Shown here: in pieces, positions 6,259 through 13,699 of the stretch | How the letters are laid out: each line of letters begins with the position of its first letter | Position numbering within the stretch: the stretch's first letter is position 1 | Assembly (NCBI GenBank): GCA_938022295.1 | Contig: CALIDR010000041.1 | Span: 1 to 16,719 of the forward strand | Reading direction: 5' to 3' | Source of the DNA: an uncultured Burkholderiaceae bacterium | Lineage (GTDB): Bacteria; Pseudomonadota; Gammaproteobacteria; Burkholderiales; Burkholderiaceae_C | DNA: 16,719 nt | Made by a program: the position numbers and the translations under genes | The notes under the pieces: generated by a model | Database searches by the model: none | What the model saw: the letters and a program-made list of their open reading frames with translations, nothing else | What the model was told of the DNA's origin: nothing

Positions 6259-7850
6259 GGCGCGACCCCGTCGAGCGACGGGTCGGGCGCGTCGTCGAAC
6301 AGCCCCGGCTGCGGCGCCGCCGCGCGGGCAGCCTTCTTGCGCAGGCGAGGCTTGCCCGTCGGCGGCAGCCCGCTCTTGCGGCTGCCGTGGCGGTCCTGGA
6401 TCGCGTCGGCCTCGGCGCGCGCGGCGCGCGTCGCGCGCAGGCCGTACAGCCGCTCCTTCGCGTGCCCGACCGCCGCGCGGTCGTCGACGATCGGCGGCGG
6501 GTAGTCGCGCCCGATCACGCAGCCGGCGCGCCGCTGCACGTCGGCGGGCATGCGCCACGGCTCGGCGACGAACGCCGCGGGCACGCCTTCGAGCTCGGGC
6601 AGCCAGCGGCGCACGAACCGGCCGTCGGGGTCGTGGTCGCGCGCCTGCTTGGCGGGCGAGTAGACGCGCAGCGTGTTGATGCCGGTGGTGCCGCTTTGCA
6701 TCTGCATCTGGCTCCAGTGGATGCCGGCCTCGAAGTCGAGGAACTGGCGCGCCAGGTGCAGCCCGGTGGGCCGCCAGTGCAGCCACAGGTGGTACGACGC
6801 GAAGCTCACGAGCATCGCGCGCATGCGGAAGTTGAGCCACCCGGTGGCGTTCAGCGAGCGCATGCAGGCGTCGACCATCGGGTAGCCGGTCGCGCCTGCG
6901 CGCCAGGCGTCGAAGCGGCGCTGCGCCTCGTCGTCCCACGCCACGCCGTCGCCCGGGCGCAGGCCGTCGCAGGCGCGGGCGAAATTGCGGAACTCGATCG
7001 CCGGCTCGTCCTCGAGCTTCTGCACGAAGTGGCAGTGCCAGCGCAGCCGGCCGGCGAAGCCGCGCAGGTCGTAAGCGAAACGTCGCTCGCCGGCGTCGCC
7101 GGCGGCCAGCGCCGCGATGCGCGCCGCGGTGGCGTGGTGCACGCAGCGCATCGAAATCGTGCCGTAGGCCAGGTGTTCGCTCAGCCGGCTGCACCCGTCG
7201 GCGGCGGCAAGGGGGCTCGACAGCCGGCGGCGGTAGCCGCGCCCGCGCCCGGAAAGAAAGCCCTCCAGCGTCGCCCACGCCGCACGCTCGCCGGCGGTGG
7301 TCGGAACCTCCGCGTCCGGCAGCCCGAGGTCGGCGAGCGTGGGCAGCGCGCCCGGCTCGACCGCCGCGGCGCGCCACGCGAGCGGCATCTCGGCTTCTGG
7401 CGCGTCCATGCGCCGCTGCCAGCGGGCGGCCCAGCCGTTGCGGTCGCGCAGCCGGCGCACGACGCCGGTCTGCGCGAACTCCTGCCAGGCCACGCCGTGC
7501 GCGCGGCACCAGGCGCCAACCGCGCGGTCGCGGTCGTACGTCCAGCCCGGGCCGGTCTCCTCGTGGCTGAAGAGGTGCGTGAACGCGAAGCGCCGCCGCA
7601 GGTCGGCCAGCACGGCCGGCACGTCGCCGACGACGACGACGAGCGGCAACCCGCGCGCGGCGAGCGCGGCGCGCAACTCGGCCAGCGCGGCGAGCACCCA
7701 CGCGACCTGGCGCGGGTGGCACTCGGCGCTCGCGAGCCACGCCGGCTCGACGGCGTACAACGCCAGCGCCTGGTCGGCAGCGCCGGCGGCGGCCAGCGGC
7801 GCGTGGTCGCGCAGCCGCAGGTCCCGCTTGAGCCACACCAACGCGCGCAT
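6255..7850 (-). CDS. Cryptochrome/photolyase-family flavoprotein with non-canonical active site (531 aa)
   Basis: FAD blue-light protein. The N-terminal photolyase domain opens with MRALVWLKRDLRLRDHAPL. FAD-domain landmarks include SRLSEHLAYGTIS (222-234), WRAGATGYPMVDACMRSLN (316-334) and FVRRWLPELEGVP (412-424). Several residues that define class I CPD photolyases differ (E. coli numbers). The N341/M345 pair of HNRLRM reads NFRMRA here. N378 beside flavin N5 falls on H378 and electron-transfer W382 on M382 (segment GIHWSQMQMQSG), while W359 is kept. The WREF stretch carrying E274/W277 reads RLRWHCH. These alignments were made by eye. Starts at 7868, 7856 and 7850 are possible; I used 7850 because family members start two or three residues before the LVW strand. 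The C-terminal about 60 residues are extra and basic/Ala-Pro rich. DUF2256 follows with a 4-base overlap. It is probably DNA repair or photosensing, but the lesion is not certain. Confidence 0.9.
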   Translation of the reverse strand: MRALVWLKRDLRLRDHAPLAAAGAADQALALYAVEPAWLASAECHPRQVAWVLAALAELRAALAARGLPLVVVVGDVPAVLADLRRRFAFTHLFSHEETGPGWTYDRDRAVGAWCRAHGVAWQEFAQTGVVRRLRDRNGWAARWQRRMDAPEAEMPLAWRAAAVEPGALPTLADLGLPDAEVPTTAGERAAWATLEGFLSGRGRGYRRRLSSPLAAADGCSRLSEHLAYGTISMRCVHHATAARIAALAAGDAGERRFAYDLRGFAGRLRWHCHFVQKLEDEPAIEFRNFARACDGLRPGDGVAWDDEAQRRFDAWRAGATGYPMVDACMRSLNATGWLNFRMRAMLVSFASYHLWLHWRPTGLHLARQFLDFEAGIHWSQMQMQSGTTGINTLRVYSPAKQARDHDPDGRFVRRWLPELEGVPAAFVAEPWRMPADVQRRAGCVIGRDYPPPIVDDRAAVGHAKERLYGLRATRAARAEADAIQDRHGSRKSGLPPTGKPRLRKKAARAAAPQPGLFDDAPDPSLDGVAP

Positions 7851-7908
7851 CGCCATCGCGCCGAGCATCCCCGAAAGCGTCCACCCCTTGCCCGCGTGGG
7901 GCCGCCGC

Positions 7909-8421
7909 TCAACCCGCGGGATGCTCCCAGACGTGCACCGGCGCGCCGAGGAAGTCGACCGTGCGCGCGAGCCGCGCGCCGAGCCGCGCCGCCACCGCCG
8001 ACGAGCGCTCGTTGGCCGGCCGCACGAGGCTGATCAGACGCTCGATGCCGAAGCGGTCGCGCTGCGCCAGCGCAGCGCGCGCCGCCTCGGTGGCCATGCC
8101 GCGGCCCCACCACTGGCGGCCGAGCAGCCAGCCGAGCTCGGCGCCGGGCCAGCCTTCGGGCTGGTAGTAGCCGGCGCGGCCGACGAGGTGGCCGCTCGCG
8201 GCGTCCTCGAGCGCCCACATGCCGAAGCCGCGCAGCGGCCAGTGGCCGATGAAAAGCGCCATCTGCTTCCACGCCGCGGCGCGGTCGACCGGCCCGCCGT
8301 CGCCGATCCAGCGCATCACCTCGGCGTCGGCGCACATCGCGGCGTAGGCGTCGAGGTCGCGCGCCTCGAACGCGCGCAGCACGAGGCGGTCGGTGTGCAG
8401 GCGGGGAATGTCGAGCGTCAT
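7909..8421 (-). CDS. GNAT family N-acetyltransferase, RimJ/RimL-like (170 aa)
   Basis: Single-domain acetyl-CoA-dependent acetyltransferase (Acetyltransf_3 type). It starts MTLDIPRLHTDRLVLRAF, the usual RLxLRxF first strand. The acetyl-CoA pyrophosphate loop RQWWGRGMATEA is at residues 102-113 (Q/RxxGxG/A). The C-terminal block VRPANERSSAVAARLGAR is the standard N-x-x-S-x-x-x-x-x-x-x-G motif. Acceptor substrate unknown. The ATG at 8421 fits the family start, but no ribosome site is visible before it. TATGCT lies close upstream on the same strand, so a very short leader or leaderless transcript is possible. It is divergent from the EEP-family gene and lies 58 bases upstream of the proposed photolyase start on the same strand. 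Confidence 0.9.
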   Translation of the reverse strand: MTLDIPRLHTDRLVLRAFEARDLDAYAAMCADAEVMRWIGDGGPVDRAAAWKQMALFIGHWPLRGFGMWALEDAASGHLVGRAGYYQPEGWPGAELGWLLGRQWWGRGMATEAARAALAQRDRFGIERLISLVRPANERSSAVAARLGARLARTVDFLGAPVHVWEHPAG

Positions 8422-8437
8422 CGTGCGAGCATACGGG

Positions 8438-8451
8438 CGGCGGCGCCGCCG
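8438..8451. repeat. 14-base perfect palindrome in the GNAT/EEP divergent gap
   Basis: CGGCGGCGCCGCCG is self-complementary and lies in the 51-base gap between the two divergent starts, ahead of the GGAG ribosome site of the plus-strand gene. It could be an operator or a leader hairpin. Low-complexity GC repeats make chance occurrence plausible. Confidence 0.3.
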
Positions 8452-8472
8452 TGCGCGCCGCGGAGCGAACCG

Positions 8473-9609
8473 ATGCCGATCTCGCTGGCCAGCTTCAACC
8501 TCTACAACCTGCAGTCCCCTGGCGCGCCGATGCACCGCCTGCCGCGCGGCGGCCACTCGGCGTGGACCGCCGACGAGTACGCGAAGAAGATCCGCTGGAC
8601 GGCGTCGATGCTGCAGCGGCTGGACGCCGACGCGATCGGCTTCCAGGAGGCGTGGTCCGCGGCGGCGCTGGCCGACGCGTTCGCCGAAGCGGGCCTCGAC
8701 AAGGCGTACCACCTCGTCGCGCGCGACGGCGCGCCGGGGCGGCCGCAGGTGGCGCTCGCCGCGCGCCGCACGCGCTTCGACGTTCGCGGCTTCGGCTGGA
8801 CCGAGACCGTGCCCGAGCACTTCCGCCTGCGCCGCGGCCGCGTCGACGACGCCGACGACCTGGACGCGGTCGACGTGCGCATCGCGACGCTGTCGCGCCC
8901 GCCCCTGCACGCGCGGCTGCGCCTGCGCACCGGCCCGTACCGCGGCCGCGAGCTCGCGGTGTGGGTCGCGCACCTGAAGTCCAAGCGCCCGATGGACCTC
9001 GACGCGCGCCACTACCCGGCCGCGCGCGGCCAGCCCAACCCCTGGGCGCCGTACCGCGAGGCGATCGGCTCGGCGCTGTCCACCGTGCGCCGCGCCGCCG
9101 AGGCGGTGGCGCTGCGCATGATGCTGACCGACGCGATGCTCGCCGAGCCCGACCTGCCCGTCGCCGTGCTCGGCGACCTCAACGACGCGACGCTGTCGGT
9201 GACGACGACGCTCGTCAGCGGCGAGCCGGCGTACAAGCTGTGGGCGCGCAGCACCGCCGGCACCACCGGCGCGCGCACGCTGACGGGCCTGTACACCGCC
9301 GAGACGCTGCAGCAGTACCGCAGCCAGCGCGACGTCTACTACACCCACGTGCACGCCAACCGCCTCGAGAGCCTCGACCACGTGCTGGTGTCGCGCCACT
9401 TCTACGACCACTCGCCCGACCGGCTGTGGTCGTTCAAGGAGCTCAAGGTCTGGAACGACCACCTGCACGACGCCAACCGCAGCGGCAAGACGGCGCTGCA
9501 GTGGCCGGGCGACCACGGCGTCGTCGCCGCCTATTTCGACGACAACCGCGCCCCGGCGGTCGAAGGCGGCGCGGTGGCCGCCGCCGGCGAGCGCGACGAC
9601 GCGGGCTGA
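8473..9609 (+). CDS. Endonuclease/exonuclease/phosphatase (EEP) fold metal-dependent hydrolase (378 aa)
   Basis: Probable Mg2+-dependent phosphodiesterase or nuclease. The fold's active-site series is present in order: N9 (ASFNLYNL), E59 (GFQEAW), H167 (VAHLKSKRP), D235 and N237 (LGDLND), D302-H303 (SLDHVLVS) and the catalytic D347-H348 (GDHGVV). No signal peptide or membrane segment is seen, so it is likely cytoplasmic. The ATG at 8473 has GGAG 8 bases upstream and begins the first strand directly, so the longer open frame is not needed. The subfamily is a general EEP group and I cannot separate a DNase from a phosphatase. It is followed by a long gene-free stretch, so it is probably monocistronic. 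Confidence 0.88.
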   Translation: MPISLASFNLYNLQSPGAPMHRLPRGGHSAWTADEYAKKIRWTASMLQRLDADAIGFQEAWSAAALADAFAEAGLDKAYHLVARDGAPGRPQVALAARRTRFDVRGFGWTETVPEHFRLRRGRVDDADDLDAVDVRIATLSRPPLHARLRLRTGPYRGRELAVWVAHLKSKRPMDLDARHYPAARGQPNPWAPYREAIGSALSTVRRAAEAVALRMMLTDAMLAEPDLPVAVLGDLNDATLSVTTTLVSGEPAYKLWARSTAGTTGARTLTGLYTAETLQQYRSQRDVYYTHVHANRLESLDHVLVSRHFYDHSPDRLWSFKELKVWNDHLHDANRSGKTALQWPGDHGVVAAYFDDNRAPAVEGGAVAAAGERDDAG

Positions 9610-9707
9610 TCGGCCTTTGCGTTCAATCTGCTCAAAGTGAACAGCTGATTTCGGCCCGCTGCGTGCATCGACCGTTCCCTTCGTGTGGCCTGCCGAGGTT
9701 GGCGCGG

Positions 9708-9741
9708 CAAAGCGCCGTGCGCCCGGGCGCACGGCACTTTG
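9708..9741. repeat. 34-base palindrome (17-base arms, one mismatch, no loop)
   Basis: Left arm CAAAGCGCCGTGCGCCC (9708-9724) is directly followed by right arm GGGCGCACGGCACTTTG (9725-9741). The arms are complementary at 16 of 17 positions, and one more pair (9707/9742) can form. It lies about 100 bases after the EEP stop. It could fold as a strong hairpin and protect or end the upstream transcript, or be a REP-like element or a protein-binding palindrome. Confidence 0.75.
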
Positions 9742-9796
9742 CGAACCCGAGAAGCACTGCGACGGCGAGCTTGGGCACGCGTGCGCACGCCTCCAT

Positions 9797-10048
9797 GGTC
9801 GATCTCGCGCCAGGCGGCACCCGGTGCGGGCGATCTGTGTGGCGGCGAGCAGCGCAGGACCGGGGTCGGCGCGCGTGAGCGCGCTTCGTGAACTGACTCG
9901 CGGCGGTTGTTCGAGCGCAGCGACCGCAGGGAGCGTAGCGAGTTCTGCCGCGCGACCCCGGGCCGAGCAGCGCAGCGCAGTCGGCCCAAAGGGCCGACCG
10001 CCACAGGGTGAGCCCGCAGCGGGTGCCGCCTGGCGCGATGCCGCGACC
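9797..10048. repeat. Inverted-repeat-bounded hairpin-rich element (MITE-like or intergenic repeat)
   Basis: Two 26-base arms at 9806-9831 and 10012-10037 are reverse complements at 25 of 26 positions (core CGCGCCAGGCGGCACCCG). Outside them GGTCG (9797-9801) and CGACC (10044-10048) extend the symmetry. Between the arms are two perfect hairpins, GCGCGC-GTGA-GCGCGC (9869-9884) and GTCGGCCC-AAA-GGGCCGAC (9980-9998). No transposase and no clear target-site duplication is seen. It could be a miniature inverted-repeat element, a repeated intergenic sequence or a structured RNA. Confidence 0.6.
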
Positions 10049-10218
10049 GCTGCAAGTCGTCAGAAGACCCGACCTTCGCGAATGGCCGCCACGGGCCGTG
10101 GCCGGACGCCGCCCTTACGCGATCGAAAGCGATTCCGTTCGAGCGGCCCACCGGCGCGTCCCCAACGCAACGGATGCCTCCGCGCGGGGCGGCCACCACA
10201 GTCACGCCACCCCCACCA

Positions 10219-10245
10219 GGAAACGCCGGGCCGCCCCGGGTTTCC
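10219..10245. promoter_or_regulatory. Bulged 11-bp hairpin upstream of the peroxidase
   Basis: GGAAAC-G-CCGGG-CCGC-CCCGG-GTTTCC. Stem segments GGAAAC/GTTTCC and CCGGG/CCCGG are perfect with one bulged G, and the loop is CCGC. It ends 68 bases before the peroxidase ATG, so it could be an operator, a leader structure or the end of the preceding repeat region. Confidence 0.4.
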
Positions 10246-10313
10246 GTGACCCCTGCGGGGGGCGGGCCGGGCGCAGTCCGGCTCTGGGGCCCCTTCAACC
10301 CAGGAGCGCGACG

Positions 10314-11831
10314 ATGAAGCCTTCCCCGCCCACCAATCACGGCTACGCCACCGCCGACGCGACGCCGGTGCGCAGCCACGTCGCCCGCGCCGGGCGCTTC
10401 GGCCTGCTGTTCCCCGAGCTCGCCGGCGTGCCGTGGACCACCGGCAGCCCCGCGCTCGACGAGCAGATCAGCCACGAACTCGGCGCCTCGATGCACGCCC
10501 AGCCGGACACCCCGGGCACGATCCCCGCCGGCTTCACGTACCTCGGCCAGTTCGTCGACCACGACATCACGTTCGACCCGACGAGCCTCGGCGAGAACGC
10601 GGTCGACGTCGCCGACCTCGTCAACTTCCGCACCCCCGCGCTCGACCTCGACAGCCTGTACGGCGGCGGCCCGCGCGACCAGCCGTTCCTCTACGCCCGC
10701 GAGGCCGACAACGGCCGCCGGCGCTTCCTGATCGGCCCGGCGATGCAGCCCGGCGCCCCCGCGCCTGACGGCAACGACGCGCAGGTGATCGCGCTCGACG
10801 GCCAGCCGTACGACCTGCCGCGCGCCTGCGACGGCGCCGGCAACCGCACCGCGATCATCGGCGACCGGCGCAACGACGAGAACCTGATCGTCGCCCAGCT
10901 GCACCGCACGCTGCTGCACTTCCACAACGCGGTCGCGCTGCACTTCCCCGACCTGCCGTTCGAGGCCGTGCGCACCACCGTGATCCACCACTACCAGCGC
11001 ATCCTGCTCGACGAGTTCCTGCCGCTCGTCGTCGGCGCCGACGCGCTCGACGCCGCGCTCACGGCGCCGCGCTTCTACCTCACCGACCCGACGCGCGAGC
11101 CGTTCATCCCACTCGAGTTCTCTGGCGCGGCGTACCGCTTCGGGCACAGCATGGTGCGCAGCGACTACGTGTTCAACAGGGTCTTCAACCCGGCAGCCGG
11201 GCCGGGACGCGGCGACTTCCAGCTCGCGTTCACGTTCACCGGCGACGGCGGCTTCTTCGGCCTGCCGCGCTACCCGACCAACTGGCTGCTCGACTGGCGC
11301 CAGTTCTTCCCCGGCCTCGGCGTCGCCCCGCAGCCGGCGATGGCGATCGACGCCTCGCTGTCGCCGCGGCTGCTGATCGGCGGCCCGAACGGAGCGCCGC
11401 TGGCACGCCTGAACCTGATCCGGGGGTTCCGCCACTACCGGCTGCCGCCCGGGCAGGCGGTGGCCGCGCGCATGGGGCTGCCGGCGCTCACGCCCGACCA
11501 GCTGCAGACCGGCGCCGGCGGCGACGTCGTGACGCGCTTCCCGAGCCTGCAGCGCAGCACGCCGCTGTGGTTCTACGTGCTGAAGGAGGCCGAGGCGCTG
11601 ACCGGCGGCGCGCGCCTCGGCCCGGTGGGCGGCACGATCGTCGCCGAGGTGTTCGCCGGCCTGCTGCGGCGCGACCCGGAGAGCGTGCTCGTGCAGCCGC
11701 AGGCGGCACCACGCCTGCCGTCGGACGCGCCCGGCCGCTTCACGATGGCCGACCTGCTTCGCTTCGTCGAGTCGAAGAAGGGCCAGGGCGACATCCCGGC
11801 CGCGGGCGTGATCAACCCGCTCGGCGGCTGA
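10314..11831 (+). CDS. Animal-type haem peroxidase family protein (peroxidase-cyclooxygenase superfamily, 505 aa)
   Basis: Haem peroxidase of the superfamily that includes peroxinectin and myeloperoxidase-like enzymes. The distal haem motif is GQFVDHDITFDP, with H83 as distal histidine. The catalytic arginine region is GDRRNDEN (183-190; R186 likely). It is followed by LHRTLLHFHN, and the proximal histidine is H278 (YRFGHSM). No signal peptide or lipobox is seen and the length is near that of a bare catalytic domain, so it may be cytoplasmic or exported by a non-Sec route. Oxidises donors with H2O2; the donor is unknown. The ATG at 10314 is preceded by AGGAG and marks the start of normal protein sequence. 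The gene stands alone after a long intergenic region and converges with the DUF1992 gene 32 bases on. Confidence 0.92.
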   Translation: MKPSPPTNHGYATADATPVRSHVARAGRFGLLFPELAGVPWTTGSPALDEQISHELGASMHAQPDTPGTIPAGFTYLGQFVDHDITFDPTSLGENAVDVADLVNFRTPALDLDSLYGGGPRDQPFLYAREADNGRRRFLIGPAMQPGAPAPDGNDAQVIALDGQPYDLPRACDGAGNRTAIIGDRRNDENLIVAQLHRTLLHFHNAVALHFPDLPFEAVRTTVIHHYQRILLDEFLPLVVGADALDAALTAPRFYLTDPTREPFIPLEFSGAAYRFGHSMVRSDYVFNRVFNPAAGPGRGDFQLAFTFTGDGGFFGLPRYPTNWLLDWRQFFPGLGVAPQPAMAIDASLSPRLLIGGPNGAPLARLNLIRGFRHYRLPPGQAVAARMGLPALTPDQLQTGAGGDVVTRFPSLQRSTPLWFYVLKEAEALTGGARLGPVGGTIVAEVFAGLLRRDPESVLVQPQAAPRLPSDAPGRFTMADLLRFVESKKGQGDIPAAGVINPLGG

Positions 11832-11863
11832 GCCGCGTCAAGCTGGCGCGCACGCCCCGGTCG

Positions 11864-12277
11864 TCACAGCGACAGCGTGCGCCCCAGCCGCTCGACGCGC
11901 AGGCGGATCAGCAGCTCGCGCTCGGCGATGCGCTCGCGCAGCGCCCGCGCCTCGGCGCCGTCGGCGGCGAGCGCGGCGAGCCGGTCGCGCCAGCGCTGCA
12001 GCTCCTGCATCAGCTCGACTTCGGCCGGCACGTGGCCTGCGTTCTGCAGCACCTTGAACGCCAGCCGCAGCTCGGGCGGGGCGTCGAAGTAGCCGTCGTC
12101 GGGCAGCGGCCGGCCCCACGCGGTGCTGCGCTGCAGCTCGCCGCTGGCCAGCGCCTGCGCCACGCACTCGCCGATGCGCTCGTCGAGCGAGCGCACGCGC
12201 GCGTCGCGCTCGCGGCGCTTCGGGTCGTCGGCGGCGCGGGAGGTGATCCACCATGGGCGGCGGTCGCGGGGCTCCAT
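11864..12277 (-). CDS. DUF1992 / DnaJC28-conserved-domain protein (137 aa)
   Basis: Small protein of the DnaJ-homologue subfamily C member 28 domain (DUF1992). The core motif is visible at about 56-90: GRPLPDDGYFDAPPELRLAF, then KVLQNAGHVPAEVEL (75-89). The remainder, about 90-135, is rich in Arg, Glu and Leu and likely forms a helical hairpin or coiled coil. There is no J-domain HPD motif, as is usual in the short bacterial members. Function is not known. The ATG at 12277 follows the TPR gene stop by 14 bases on the same strand, so the two are probably co-transcribed. An Arg-rich start (MEPRDRRPWW) agrees with homologues. Confidence 0.88.
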   Translation of the reverse strand: MEPRDRRPWWITSRAADDPKRRERDARVRSLDERIGECVAQALASGELQRSTAWGRPLPDDGYFDAPPELRLAFKVLQNAGHVPAEVELMQELQRWRDRLAALAADGAEARALRERIAERELLIRLRVERLGRTLSL

Positions 12278-12291
12278 CGCCGAGGCGCCCT

Positions 12292-13668
12292 TCAGGCGCT
12301 GCGCGCGAGCGCGCGCTCGGCCAGGCCGAGCTGCTGCGCCCAGTGCCGCGTCAGCGGCGTGGCCGGCTTGGCGAGCAGCCGCTCGTTGAGCAGCGCGCGG
12401 CCGATCGCCTTCGCCGGCCGCGACGTCGCCTGCGCGGCGGCGGCGAGCAGCGTCTGGTCGATCAGATCGCGCTGCGCGTGGGTGCCGCCCAGCGCCTGCG
12501 CCGTCGCGCGCAAGGGGTGGATCGCCGTCGCGGCGGCGTCGAAGTCGCCGCGCGCGAATGCGACGAGGCCGCGCATCAGCGGCAGGCCGACGTCGCGCGC
12601 CGGCGCGTGGTTGGCGCGCGCGGCGTCGTCGGCGCTGCCGAGCGCGCGCGCGGCGCAGCAGGCGAGCCAGTGCTCGGCGCCGGCGACGTCGCGCGCGCCG
12701 AGCCGCGCGAGCAGCACGTGCACGTCGTTGAACGCGTGGTGACCGGCGTCGGCGTCGGCGAGCGGCCAGCCGGCGACGAGGTCGCGGCAGCAGCCGTCGA
12801 CCTCGACGCCGAGCAGGTGCAGCCGCCACAGCAGCGCCGCGGCGTCGACGCGCTGCAGCGTGGTGCGCAGCACGTCGTTCGACAGGTGGGCGTCGACGAT
12901 GCGCAGCACGCCGGCGGTGTCGAGCGCCTCGAGGCGGAACAGCCCGACGTGCCACCACAGGTGGGTCGCGAAGCCGTGGCCGTCTGTCCACGCCGGCTGG
13001 TGCTGGCGCAGCCACGCCGCGCCGTCCTCGAAGCGGCCCTGCATCTCCATCACGTGCACGACCGCGTGCACCGCCCACGGCACGCGCGCGTCGAGCGCCA
13101 GCGCGCGCCGCGCGGCGTCCTCGGCGGCGGCGTAGAGGTGGTTCTCCTCGAGCCCGAAGGCGTGCAGCGCGAGCACGTGCGGGTACAGCGGGTCGGCCTC
13201 GTCCCACTCGGGCAGCACGCGCGCCGGCCGGGCGCGCAGGTGGTGGGCGTCGCCGCGGTGGAAGTCCCACTGGTGCGCCCACTGCAGCGCGAGCGCGTCG
13301 CGCGGGTGCTCGAGCAGCAGCTCGTCCCACACGCGGCAGGCCTGGTGCCAGCGCCCTTCGGCGCCGTGCGCGAGCGCGGCCAGGTGCGCGCGTTCGCGCG
13401 GCGTCGGCTCGCGCGTGCCGTCGTGCGCGGCGGCGAGGTGCCGCGCCGCGTCGCCCAGGCGCGCCGGGTCGGTGAGGCCGAGCACGAAGCCGGCCTTCAT
13501 CGCGTGCGGCAGCGCCCAGCCGGGGTCGGCGGCGATCGCGGCGTCGAGGTCGGCCAGCAGCGCGTCGTCGAACGACATCAGGCGCGCGAGCGCGCGCTCG
13601 GCGGCGTCGCGCGCGGCCACGCTCGTGGTCGACACCGGGTTGCCGCGCTCGTCGCTGCTCGGTCGCAT
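12292..13668 (-). CDS. Tetratricopeptide-repeat protein, TTC38-like (458 aa)
   Basis: All-helical protein with degenerate TPR units through most of its length, such as residues 36-66, 98-131, 166-194 and 199-221. The motifs HAVVHVMEMQGR (201-212) and HLWWHVGLF (236-244) are typical of the TTC38 family, and the length fits it. No signal peptide or catalytic motif is seen. Such proteins are presumed interaction scaffolds; the role in bacteria is unknown. The ATG at 13668 is used. A GTG at residue 12 (MSTTSVAARD) is an equally plausible start because no good ribosome site precedes either. It lies 31 bases after the amidase stop and 14 bases before DUF1992, so it fits one minus-strand transcript. 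Confidence 0.85.
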   Translation of the reverse strand: MRPSSDERGNPVSTTSVAARDAAERALARLMSFDDALLADLDAAIAADPGWALPHAMKAGFVLGLTDPARLGDAARHLAAAHDGTREPTPRERAHLAALAHGAEGRWHQACRVWDELLLEHPRDALALQWAHQWDFHRGDAHHLRARPARVLPEWDEADPLYPHVLALHAFGLEENHLYAAAEDAARRALALDARVPWAVHAVVHVMEMQGRFEDGAAWLRQHQPAWTDGHGFATHLWWHVGLFRLEALDTAGVLRIVDAHLSNDVLRTTLQRVDAAALLWRLHLLGVEVDGCCRDLVAGWPLADADAGHHAFNDVHVLLARLGARDVAGAEHWLACCAARALGSADDAARANHAPARDVGLPLMRGLVAFARGDFDAAATAIHPLRATAQALGGTHAQRDLIDQTLLAAAAQATSRPAKAIGRALLNERLLAKPATPLTRHWAQQLGLAERALARSA

Positions 13669-13699
13669 CGCGCGGACTCTAACCGCTCGCGCGTGACGG

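Larger units (their letters stand above)
9610..10313. other. About 700-base gene-free region, palindrome-rich
   Basis: No ORF here has a recognisable domain. Short ORFs on both strands mirror one another, as expected for palindromic GC-rich DNA. Contents in order: a less GC-rich stretch (9610-9680); a 34-base palindrome (9708-9741); an inverted-repeat-bounded element (9797-10048) with inner hairpins; a 15-base palindrome, GCCACGGGCCGTGGC (10088-10102); and a bulged hairpin (10219-10245). The minus strand of 9890-9950 reads as repeated Leu-Arg-Ser codons, a composition I recall from intergenic repeats in Burkholderiales; that is memory, not a search. The last 70 bases should hold the peroxidase leader, with AGGAG at 10302-10306 before ATG 10314. 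Confidence 0.6.

Noticed and set aside
9632..9891. Short ORFs of 62-68 residues on both strands in the intergenic region
   Set aside because: The two strands give similar peptides because the DNA is palindromic; no domain and no ribosome site.
9610..10313. tRNA, CRISPR array or transposase remnant in the long intergenic region
   Set aside because: No cloverleaf, no regularly spaced direct repeats and no transposase motif in any frame.
9531..11435. 634-residue minus-strand ORF covering the intergenic region and the peroxidase
   Set aside because: Antisense to the peroxidase; its other part is translated palindromic repeat DNA with repeated Leu-Arg-Ser.
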